From the NCBI GenBank assembly GCA_037367405.1, contig JAZKJV010003268.1, positions 1-64,000 on the forward strand: a stretch of DNA of 64,000 bases. Reading direction: 5' to 3'. The position numbers were made by a program, and so were the translations under genes. Positions within the stretch are counted from its first letter, which is position 1, and every line of letters begins with the position of its first letter. The stretch comes from Ottelia alismoides. Taxonomy: Eukaryota; Streptophyta; Magnoliopsida; Alismatales; Hydrocharitaceae. Below, piece after piece: positions 54,468-64,000 of this stretch. Below the pieces are notes generated by a model. That model was not told the DNA's origin. It saw nothing but the letters and a program-made list of their open reading frames with translations, and did not search any database.

Positions 54468-55085
54468 GAAATGCTGTTATTGAAGATAGTACAGCCAAAT
54501 ACCGATTTAAAACCAGAAACATACAGTACAAATAGCGAAAAAAGAGCAGAAATCATGTTGTCGTTTGTCCCTCTCTGATCTTCACGCAGCCTTGTAATGC
54601 AGTACAAAGGGAAAGAAGTAGTGTACTCGTAACATACAAGAGACCCGGTCATATACACAGTATCTCTGTACACGAGAACGAGAGAGATGAAAAGAGCGTT
54701 GGGGTCTCTATTTGGCAGCTTTGGCTTCTGACGAAAAGTTTCACTGCTGGGACAGCTGTTGTGCTTTATAAGGTGGGATTGATAGAATGGATGTGGTGAG
54801 GTTCTCTCTTTCTCTCTCTAGCTTTCTGCCTGTTCCTACCCTGTTTCTTCCTCTCCAGCAGCATCATGACGTGCTTGCAGGATGATTACTGCAAACCTGG
54901 CAAATCCATGCACCATGTTAATGATACTATTATTGGTAAAGGGATAATTAACTTTTTTGCTATATATGTTTACGGACAGCAGACGTTTCTCGGAGATCGT
55001 CAATCCTTACGACCAGTTGCCTGCCATCTTTTCTAAGGTTTTCGTTTCCAATAAAATTAATAATATGTATGCAATTTTTAAAAGA
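54468..55085. other. Unassigned sequence with mixed composition
   Basis: Not AT-rich like most spacers; CTTTATAAGG at about 54764 could be a TATA box, but no gene follows. A CT-repeat lies at about 54810. Function unknown. Confidence 0.4.
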
Positions 55086-55438
55086 GGTTAATGGGGCTGC
55101 CCTGCGCCATTTGGGGCGTTTTTTTTTTTAAAAAAATATTGCCATGTATAGTCATCCTTATATCTCTTCCTATATGCCATTCGAATTTCATCAAAAACAA
55201 AGACTCCTACGACCTCCATCTAGACGATCATTTTTTAACAGTAACAGGATTTTTTAAATCGACACCATCTCGATGGAGGCCGTAGGAGTCTCTGTTTCTG
55301 ACGAAATTCGAATGGTATATAGGAGGGATATAGGGATGAATATATATGATTTTATTTTTCAAAAAAAATAAAAAACACGCTGAAATAGGGGCGGAGCAGC
55401 CATGTTGGCTGCCTCCAAGGGGCATCCCCATTAAATCC
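55086..55438. mobile_element. Near-palindromic MITE, family 1, copy D
   Basis: It begins GGTTAATGGGGCTGCCC and ends GGGGCATCCCCATTAAATCC. The central GACGATCATTTTTTAACAG is flanked by inverted ACTCCTACG and CGTAGGAGT blocks. Confidence 0.8.
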
Positions 55439-56269
55439 TTTTTAAAAAAATCTTTTTTTAAAAAAAAATAAGTATCAAAATATTCATAACTAATTAAATA
55501 GGCATCAAATTTTAATATTTAAAAAATTAGTTATCAATCAGAGTCAAATCCAAATCGACACCGCATGTATCAAATTGGATTTCTTCCTTTAGATAATTTA
55601 TTTTCACACCCTCCTTTTTATTCCCCATCCAAATCACCCTACATTCGTTTTGACTGAATATGGATGTAAATTACCCAAAAGGGTACAACCCAAATCGGAG
55701 AAGCACCTTCACACTTTTGCGGCGAATGGATTTTCTGGGGTTGTAGCCTATATTACATTAACTGATATATACAATCATAGATGTATCCTGAGGATATTTT
55801 ACAATCCATATCCATATTCGATCCGTATTCGATTAATATTTGGATACAGATATCTGTATTCGGTAATTTTAGTAACAAAGATATTCTATGAGATAGATGT
55901 TGCAGGCCTCCTGAAAATACATTATTTATTCTTAATCTCTTCTACACAAGACACTTGTATGAATTCCTCACAGAGGCAAGATGTGTTGAAACGTGTCAAA
56001 GGAGCCTTGAACATAGCTATATTCTATAGGCATGAAAGAAGAAATGATCCTCCTAAAGTACTCTTCACAGCGATGTGTTATCTCATGCACATTCACAAAA
56101 ATTATGCCTTCAGCATTATCATTTGATGGAGTCGCAAGATCCATCCTCCTTTGCACCTCTAAGAGAAAGATCATCTCTCAAAATTCACTCATGTCTCTCC
56201 TCCAAAAGATGGGCATCAGAGTATTGTAAGGGAGCGGAGGAGCACTGTAGGGGACCAATAAGCACACCA
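55439..56269. other. AT-rich, no recognised gene
   Basis: Open frames at 55650-56126 (+) and 55968-56174 (-) show no domain I recognise. Repeated CCATATCCATATTCGATCC-like phrases occur at about 55806. Confidence 0.4.
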
Positions 56270-56350
56270 ACAGACATATACAAATAAACACACTCACACA
56301 CTCATACACACACATGTATGCACACACACAACTCTCACACACACCAACAA

Positions 56351-56389
<39 letters not shown>

Positions 56390-56679
56390 CACATGCACAC
56401 ACTCATACATACTCATACACACATGCATACACACACTCTCTTAAACACACATAAAAACACACACACACACATTAGAAACACAATTACACACATACACACA
56501 CACACCAGTACACACACATACATACTCTCACTCTCATACACACACACACACAAACACACTTATACACCCACACATATACCTACACTTGTACACACACCAC
56601 ACACAAATACACATTCATACACACACCAACACACATACATACATACACATGCACACACACATACATGCATTGAACATCT
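56270..56679. repeat. CA-rich compound microsatellite
   Basis: About 400 bp of ACAC, CATACA and CTCATACACA units, including a pure CA run near 56355-56382. A His/Thr-rich open frame across it is an artefact. Confidence 0.95.
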
Positions 56680-57195
56680 AATGTTTCTCTTAGGCATTTC
56701 ATCAAACACATACATTGCATAATAAAGAAAACACACACAAGAAACAACAAACCTATCATTAACTAAATATATATATTAAAGAACAAAGATCACATATTAA
56801 CATCCACACTTCAACACACACCTACAACTTGCATTTCTAAATCACGTATGAGAACACCATCACATATTATAAAAAATCACATTTTAAAATCTATTTAATT
56901 TAATCAGGTAAGATAAAACCTCTTAGGCATTTCAAAAATACCTACAATGCATTTGAAATCAACAAACATACTCAAATACAATCATTACTTAAAATAAAAA
57001 CTAATTAATCTAATATATGAGAAAATATACCTAATGAACATGAGATTAAGATGGAGAGACACTTGTTAGTGGATGGAGATGGATGAGGAAGGGATTCTCT
57101 CTAAAGACAGGATGGCTGAGAGGAGATGACACCGGAAATTAGGATACGGGGGAGGAGGAGAAGGTCAAGAGAGGAGGAGAGGGTAGGTTGAGGGT
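56680..57195. other. AT-rich spacer
   Basis: No gene seen; ends in a purine-rich GGAGGAG stretch. Confidence 0.5.
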
Positions 57196-57792
57196 AAGGA
57201 TGAGCATTTTTTCAGGCCGGCCCGGCCCAGCCGGTGCCCGGCCCAAAGAAGCCCGGTCCAAGCCCGGGCCCGAACTATAAACGGGCAGGCTTGGGCTTAG
57301 AATTCGGACCGATTCACATTTTGGGCTGGGTTCGGGCAGTAGCCGACCCGAGCCCGAAGCCCGTGGGCCGGCCCGTGTAAGACCCCCCCCCCCCCCCCCA
57401 AAAAAACCAAAACCTTAACTCACCCCTACCTTCGAGCCTTCGAGTTGTCAGTCCGATGTAGGCTACCATCGACTGTATTACGTGGCCTAACTTTGTCCAT
57501 GTTTGTCGAAGCTTATTGGGATTTGCTGCATGCAACTTATTCCCACTTTTTTAAGCAATTAGTTATTTTTTATTGCTTAAAGGCATATCAGCTCATTTCA
57601 AAGTGTTTTTTAAGGTTGTATACTTCTAGAATCTGTTTGAATCAAGTCGGGTTGTATACTTAAATCATAAAAATCCGATGTGCATTTTTGGGAAAAAAAT
57701 TGTTGATTTATAAAACAGCATACATTTTTAGATTTCCAGCACCAAAATTTTTTTATAGCGGGTCGGCCCGGCCCATGTACTTGTGGACTGAG
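57196..57792. mobile_element. GGCCCGGCCC-rich non-autonomous element, interrupted on the right
   Basis: GCCGGCCCGGCCCAGCCGG and related inverted blocks mark the left part and GGGTCGGCCCGGCCCATG the right part, where the LTR at 57793 begins. A run of about 17 C lies near 57380. Resembles hAT-type MITEs; uncertain. Confidence 0.45.
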
Positions 57793-59205
57793 TGATGAAT
57801 ACCCATTCATCACTCTTTATTCTTATATTTTAGCTACAAAAACCAGTGCAAATGCATGTAGATATGTGTAAATAGGAAAAGTTAGCAAAAGCATGCATCT
57901 TGTAAATACTTATAATTAGCATGTTTTTGTGCAAAAATAAAAGAATAAAGATGAAAAAGAAAAAGAGGGAAATATTTAGAATAAATATTGAGCAACCTAA
58001 CCCAAGGGAGGGCTCAGCATGGGCCTGACCGCATAAAAGCCAAGTAGAGGGAGATAGGGGCTCATGTGTAAATATCTATGTAAATAAATAAAATTATATT
58101 TTCCTCACCCAAAAATATGCTTGTATATATTGTGTATATATTTAGAAACTATTAAAAACAAAATAAAAATTTAAAAATCAAAAATTCAAAAATACCCCTT
58201 CACCTTGTACATAGACCATATTCCTATATTTATTCAACCTTATAAATAAATAAAATTATTTTCAAAACTTTTTGTAAGTATTCTATGTTATATTGTAAAT
58301 AAAATAAATTAAAAGAATTAAAACAAAAATCAAATAAAAATAACAAAAATTAAAAATACAAAAATATCTTGTACATGTGCCATGTACATAGTTGTACATA
58401 ACTAATTATTTCCTCTATGTATATAAATAATAAAAACCAAATAAAAATATCCTTTTATTCCTCATTTTATTCTATAAATAAATAAAATATAAAATGAGAA
58501 TAAAATTGTATAAAAATAACTAATTAAAAATCAAAATTAAAAACCACATATTGTACATATACCTATACATAGCCCTAATATGTACATACCTTATTTTTAT
58601 TTCCAAAAATTAATTAAAAATCACAAAAAAATAGAAAAAATTAAAATAAAAATATTTGATGTTTTGAGTTTTTCATAATTCGGCCTTTTCCTATTTTATT
58701 TCGAATTTTCAAATCAATTATGGCGTGGCCTCTCCTGATTGGTCCACGGGGGACGTTGACCCCCCGGTCAACTCCCCCCTGTGGACCACTTCACACGGGT
58801 CGTGACGCCCGACCCGACTTCCCCGATTTTTCGCGTCACGACCCGGCTTCCAAATCCGCAAATCTCGAGCTCCGATCATTCCTCGTGCATCCGGGAACCT
58901 CGCCCGACACCTTGCCTAGGGGTCCGTGCTCCATCGAGCCGGACCCGAGCCCTTCTTCCCGGACCTGCACCCATATAAAATCCCAGCTCCGCCGCATTCA
59001 TTAGCTATCTTTGGCTATCCACCCTTCGTCCCGTGACCTCCATAGCGATCCCTGAGGTGACAGCTCGTGATTGCCCTTGTAGCAGTGAGGAGGGGGTGGC
59101 CGGACCACTGATCCGGCGACTTTGCGCCGCCGTGCTCCGCCCCGTGCAGGAGCTCGAGCCTCAGGCCTTGACAACCTTCGAGGCGACGACCAGGAGCTAC
59201 CTTGG
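57793..59205 (+). repeat. Partial Athila-type LTR, cut by a second LTR
   Basis: It starts TGATGAATACCCATTCATCA, as do the other LTRs in this sense. It stays colinear with the LTR at 59206 up to GACGACCAGGAGCTACC, where that LTR begins. The rest of this copy is not in the window. A TATA box TATAAAAT lies at 58974. Distinct from the next copy by many changes and an extra GC-rich segment. Confidence 0.8.
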
Positions 59206-62200
59206 TGATGAATACCCATTCATCACTCTTTATTCTTATATTTTAGCTACAAAAACCTATGCAAATGCATGTAGATATGTGTAAATAGGAAAAGTTAGCA
59301 AAAGCATGCATGTTTGTAAATCTAGATAATTAGCATGTTTTTGTGCAAAAATAAAAGAATAAAGATGAAAAAGAAAAGGAGGGAAATATTTAGAATAAAT
59401 ATTGAGCATCCTAACCCAAGGGAGGGCTCAGCATGGGCCTGACCGCATAAAAGCCAAGTAGAGGGAGATAGGGGCTCATGTGTACATATTTTATGTAAAT
59501 AAATAAATTATATATTTTCCTCAACCAAAAATATGTTGTAAATATTTGTGAATATTTATGAAGCATAAAAACAAAACAAAAAGATAAAAATCAAAAATCC
59601 AAAAAGAATCCTTTACCTTGTACATAGACCATCATCCTTATTCATTTCACCTTGTAAATAAAGTTATTTATTTTCTAAAACTTTTTGTAAATATTCTATG
59701 TTATATATTGTACATAAAATAAATAAAAAGAAACAAAAAAATCAAATAAAAATTACAAAATTAAAAACACAAAAACATATTGTATATATACCATGTATAT
59801 AGTTGCACATAAATAATTATTTAACCTATGTATATAAATAATAAAAATAAAATAAAAATAGCCTTTTATTCCTCATTTTATCCTATAAATAAATAAAATA
59901 TAAAATAGGAATAAAAATGTATAAAAATAAATAATTAAAAATCAAAAATTAAAAATCAATATATGGTATATATACCTATGTATAGCTATATTATATAGAC
60001 CTTATTTTTATTTCCAAAAATTAATTAAAAATCACAAAAAAATAGAAAAAAATAAAATAAAAATATTTTGTGTTTTAAGTTTTTGCAAATTCGGCCATTT
60101 AAGGCCCCAAAAAAAATCAAATAAAAACTCAAGCCTTGGCGGGCTCTGATTGGTCCACGGGGGATTGTTGACCCCCGGTCAACACCTCCCCCAGGACCAC
60201 CAGAGCCGGATCTGGTTCGCGGACCCACCTTTCCCCATTTATTCCAACCAGACCCGACCTCCATTTGGCTTAATCCCTGGTCCTAATTGTTCCCCAGGTA
60301 TCCGGGAATCTCGCCCGACATTCCTCCTAGGGATCCGTGCTCAAACGAGCCGGACCCGATCGATTCTTCCCGGACCTGCACGCGTATAAAACCTGAGCTC
60401 CGCCGCTTTCGTTCGCCATCTTTGGCTCTCCACCTTCACTCCCGTGACCTCCATTGCATTCAGCAAGGTGACAGCTTCCGTCTGCCGTGTTGCAGCGAGG
60501 AGGAGGGTGCCCGACCATCGATCCGGCAGTCGTGCGCCGCCGTGCTCCGCCACCTGGCTGGAGCTCGAGCCTCAGGCCTTGACGACCTTCGAGGCGACGA
60601 CCAGGAGTTAGCCACACTCCAGCACAGTCTCCCACTTCGCCCAGGTAACCCTTTCGCCCTTTCATTTCGCGTAATTTCTAGTTTCGCCCAAATCGCCTCC
60701 TCGTCGTGTTCCTCTGATTCCGGTCATATCGTCCATCATTTCGATCAACGGAGCACACGCTCACCTTCGCCACTCCCTCACGCACGTTCTACGCCCACTC
60801 GTTCAACCCAGCTCGCCCCGGAGCTGGGAGTCGAGCTCCCCCATCCCCAGCTCGCCGGAGCTCATTCGCACCGACCCACCAGCCACCTTCACCCCGCTTC
60901 TTTGGGTCGAGGCACTTTGCCCTCGACCCGCGAAGCTTTTGGTTCGCTTTGCAGGTCAAGAGGGAGGCATCTGAGCCCCCCTTACATTCCAGCCAGGAGC
61001 TTTACGCCGCCAGCCTCGCCGGAGCCCCTCCAGGGCTCGGCCGGGCCATCGGAGGCTACCACCAGCTGCGGGGCATCACCGCGGATCCTCTCCGATCATC
61101 AGGAGCAGCTGAGGAGGACGCTAGCACGCACACGAGGCCGGCGAAGCTCGCCGGCGGAGTGTTCTTCCACCATCCTCCAGCACCGTCCGATGGCTCCTCC
61201 GCTCCAGTCCTGATCTCAGCCGTCCATCTTCCGAGGAGCAGCTACCGTAGATCACTTGGAGGGGCTCATCTGGACCGTTAGCAGCAGAGGAGAGAGGCAC
61301 CTGAGCCCTACCCCGTTCGATCTTCCACGTGTCCTCGCCTCCACCGTCGATCCGGCCCAAGAGCTGAAGAGAAGGAGCGCCAGCCATCCAGGACCGTCCG
61401 ATCCTCCACGTGGCGCGCATCCGGCCGTCGACAAATAAAGGGGTAAATTACTTAGGGCCCCCTCTTAGTTTGTCTTTTTAGTCCTAGTCCTGTAAATATT
61501 TTCGTACTTTTATTTACGTAGGGTAAATTGCAACTGGGACCTTGTGCTTGTTTTTATTTGCTTTTATACCCCTGTGTATGTGAGCCCACGTGCTTCGTCA
61601 CGTGTTTATTGGGTTATTTGCATTTATTGTCCTGTAGTTCTGATGGGTTAATGAATGAATGTTAACTTTTTGGTAATTGCATTTATGCCCCTGTGAGTGT
61701 TGTTTATGCGCATGTGCGGATTTTAGTGGGATTTTTGCATCCAAGCCCCTGGACTTTTGGTACGAGTTACCAAAAGGTCCAGGAACTTGGTTTTTATTAC
61801 CAAAAGGCCCCTGAGTGCCCCAGGCACGCGCCAAGCGCGTGACTTGCTGGGATTTTTGCACCTTGCCCCCCAGACTTTAGGGTATTTGCACTTACGTCCC
61901 TGTGCACAGTACCCCCTTCTTGATTTTTGAATAAATATCAAACCACCTCCAAATTCGATGAAAATTTGACACATGGCTCCTGCCATGTTGTTGGATTTTT
62001 GAGAATTTTTGAGGACATTTTTGATTTTATTTAGTATTTTTAAAAATTCAAAAACCTCCTTTTTTAGCTATTGTCTAGATATAAAAATCCCAAAAAAATA
62101 TAAAAACACCTCCAAAAATTCTAAAAAAATTAGCTACTGTTTCTTGCTTGTTGTTTGATTTTCTAGCCAATTTTGGCTATTTTTCATCACTTAAAAACCC

Positions 62201-62857
62201 TAAAAACCTAAAAACCCTTAAAAACTCCTAAAAATTATAATAAATAATCTAAAAACCCAAAAACAATAATTTAGGTGCCCAAATTTTCCTTATTCTTTCT
62301 AGTATACAGGAAAATTACCTCCAAGGCCATTTGAGATCCATAAATATTTTATTTCTGGGTTTCAGGCCTTGCTGGATAGTAGCCAGCATTTTTAGCACTG
62401 TTTGATTTTTAGAAAATAATTTACCCATTAGAAAAATATCAAAAATTCACCAAAAACACTTAAAAACCTAAAAAACATAAAAACAATTTTTCTTTAATTT
62501 TTGCTTGATTTTTGGTGTGTTAAATAAATTGCTTAAGTTGGCTTGATTTTGTTTTCTTTACTTTTCTTCACATTTTAAAAATCCAAAAAAATATAAAAAT
62601 TATTAAAAACCACTAAAAAACACTTTTCTTTTATTTTATTTTCTTTTTACTACTTCGTAGGCCCTAGGCCAATCCGTGCTCCTTGTGTTCGACCCTGGGA
62701 GCTATACCAGGTTAATCCATAGCTAGGACCGCTTGCTTGCCTTGTTTGATCTTTGATTGATTTTGCGGTTCGATTTTCTTGATTGAGTGACCCCGAGTGT
62801 TAGAGGTCGCAACGACCTGTTTAGTACCTTTACCTCGTTCGCTCGGACCGCTCTTCA
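59206..62857 (+). repeat. Athila-type LTR in plus orientation (3652 bp)
   Basis: Full length from TGATGAATACCCATTC to GGACCGCTCTTCA, followed by GAA and a primer site, so it is a 5' LTR. Clearly diverged from the 9690-13326 family members but colinear with them. TATA box at 60385-60391 (GTATAAAACC). It is inserted within the LTR starting at 57793; the 5 bp before it are CTTGG. Confidence 0.9.
60385..60391 (+). promoter_or_regulatory. TATA box of the plus-strand LTR
   Basis: TATAAAA follows CGGACCTGCACGCG and precedes a GC-rich transcribed segment, as in the sister LTRs. Confidence 0.65.
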
Positions 62858-62860
62858 GAA

Positions 62861-62878
62861 TGGCGCCGTTGCCGGGGA
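62861..62878 (+). promoter_or_regulatory. Primer binding site, tRNA-Asp type, second element
   Basis: TGGCGCCGTTGCCGGGGA lies three bases after the LTR end, identical to the site of the minus-strand element. Confidence 0.9.
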
Positions 62879-63535
62879 TGGTGGAGCTCGAGTCCCAGCT
62901 CCGGGGCGAGCTGGGTTGGATGGCTGGGCGAAGAACGTGCGTCGGAGGATGGCGAAGATGTGTGGGGGTTCCGATGATCGAGATATTGCGCGAGATGGCC
63001 GGAATCAGGGGAACTCGTCGGAAGGGCGATTTGGGCGAAATCAGAAATTAAACTAGATGGAATGGCTAAATGGGTACCTGGGTGATGCGGGAGACTATGC
63101 TGGAGCTTAGCTAGCTCCTGGTCTTTGCCTCAAAGGTCGTCCCTGCCTGAGGCTCGAGCTCCAGCTAGGTGGCGGAGCACGGCGGCACACGGCTGCCGGA
63201 TCGATGGTCGGGCACCCTCCTCCTCGCTGCAACACGGCAGACGGAAGCTGTCACCTTGCTGAATGCAATGGAGGTCACGGGAGTGAAGGTGGAGAGCCAA
63301 AGATGGTGAACGAAAGCGGCGGAGCTCAGGTTTTATATGGGTGCAGGTCCGGGAAGGATCGATCGGGTAGGGCGAGCTGAAGCGCGGATCCCAAGGAGGA
63401 ATGTCGGGCGAGATTCCCGGATGCCTGGGGAACAATTAGGATCCTAGATTAGGTGAAATAGTGATCGGGTTTGGTGGGAATAATTGGGCGAAGTCGGGTC
63501 CGCGAACAGGTCCGCGACTCTGTGGTCCAGGGGGA
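62879..63535 (-). repeat. Inverted LTR fragment between primer site and gag
   Basis: This is colinear with 11699-12362 of the Athila 3' LTR as written on the plus strand, so it is opposite in orientation to the LTR just before it. It includes the LTR TATA box on the minus strand (63332-63339). It replaces the expected leader and the N-terminal part of gag. Confidence 0.85.
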
Positions 63536-64000
63536 GGTGGTACTGATGCCACCCATGCAGCCGAGCCAGCACGCGGTACTGATGCCGCGAGACGTCTACC
63601 TTCAGCAGCAGCAGCAGAGCAGCCCGCCCGTGGTGGTACTGAGGCCACCGGTGTTCGTACAGATAGTGGTGTTGTTTTTCCTCATGGTCATGTATCTCGG
63701 AACTCTGCTATAAATAAAGGAAAAGGTTTATTTTCTTCTGGTCCCACTGTGGTGCGTGATGTATGTGTGGATCCGGTCCTTGAACCGCTTAGACCTTTTC
63801 CTAGTCCTTCATCTGAGAAGGACCCAGTGATCCCCTTCCCTAGAGCCCTTCAGATGGGGAAGGGGAAGAAAATTGATCCAAAAAAGAGAGAGCTTGAGGA
63901 GTTCAGCCAGAGCATGATAGATCGGTTTCACATCCAGCTGACCCTCCAGGAGGCTTTGCAGCACATCCCCCTTCTCCAGAGATCTTTGAGAGAGAGGACT
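63536..64000 (+). CDS. Athila gag fragment, continues beyond the window
   Basis: 155 codons, open to the window end, matching residues about 812-965 of the gag-pol at 15416-22282. Landmarks are the GGTDATHA repeat, GKGLFSSGPTVV, PFPRALQMGKGKK and EALQHIPLLQRS. The first 810 or so residues, including the gag domain, are missing at the junction with the inverted LTR piece. No start codon is seen near the junction. Whether pol follows cannot be seen. Confidence 0.85.

Noticed and set aside
54540..54900. Possible microRNA precursor or gene promoter
   Set aside because: No long hairpin and no recognised microRNA seen; the TATA-like site has no gene after it.
56318..56722. A His/Thr-rich 134-codon frame
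   Set aside because: Direct translation of the CA microsatellite.

Overview
The window looks like nuclear DNA of a flowering plant, most likely a monocot. The evidence is an Athila-lineage Ty3 retrotransposon, L1-type LINEs, several Mutator-like elements (MULEs) carrying GC-rich host gene pieces, and plant-type splice sites. I found no intact host gene and no rRNA, tRNA or CRISPR array. Almost everything recognisable is transposable-element DNA, much of it nested.

Layout. 1-8.6 kb: AT-rich DNA with small inverted-repeat elements (MITEs), one hAT-like element, a 280-bp tandem duplication with Helitron-like 3' ends, and a decayed MULE end. 8.64-27.6 kb: an old MULE (8642-27599) split by a young complete Athila element on the minus strand (9690-27451). 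That element has 5-bp target duplications (GTTAT), two nearly identical 3.64-kb LTRs, a tRNA-Asp primer site, and one uninterrupted 2288-residue gag-pol frame. 28.04-42.12 kb: a 14-kb MULE with two convergent multi-exon genes: a Ulp1-type cysteine protease gene (+) and a FAR1-type transposase (-). Both are damaged. Its introns and spacers are filled with a short motif, TTACTGATA and variants. 42.57-43.94 kb: a compact Pack-MULE with a 9-bp target duplication and a captured pyruvate decarboxylase fragment that keeps an intron. 44.08-52.41 kb: a probable older MULE holding an Hsp110-type Hsp70 fragment, three 240-bp MITEs in a row, and a 5'-truncated LINE that is itself split by a 2.95-kb LTR-like insertion. 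52.8-54.5 kb: a second truncated LINE. 55-57.8 kb: a MITE, a CA-rich simple repeat and other repeats. 57.8-64 kb: plus-strand relatives of the Athila LTR, with one LTR inserted in another. They lead to a rearranged element in which a primer site is followed by an inverted LTR piece and then by a gag fragment that runs off the window.

How the parts work together. The Athila gag-pol would supply capsid, protease, reverse transcriptase, RNase H and integrase for its own LTRs. The 14-kb MULE has the two-gene convergent layout of MuDR, with a Ulp1-type protease gene in place of the second gene. This resembles the ULP-carrying (Kaonashi-type) MULEs known from Arabidopsis and rice. Its dense one-orientation motif array, and the copying of part of the transposase intron into the protease intron, are the least expected features of the window.
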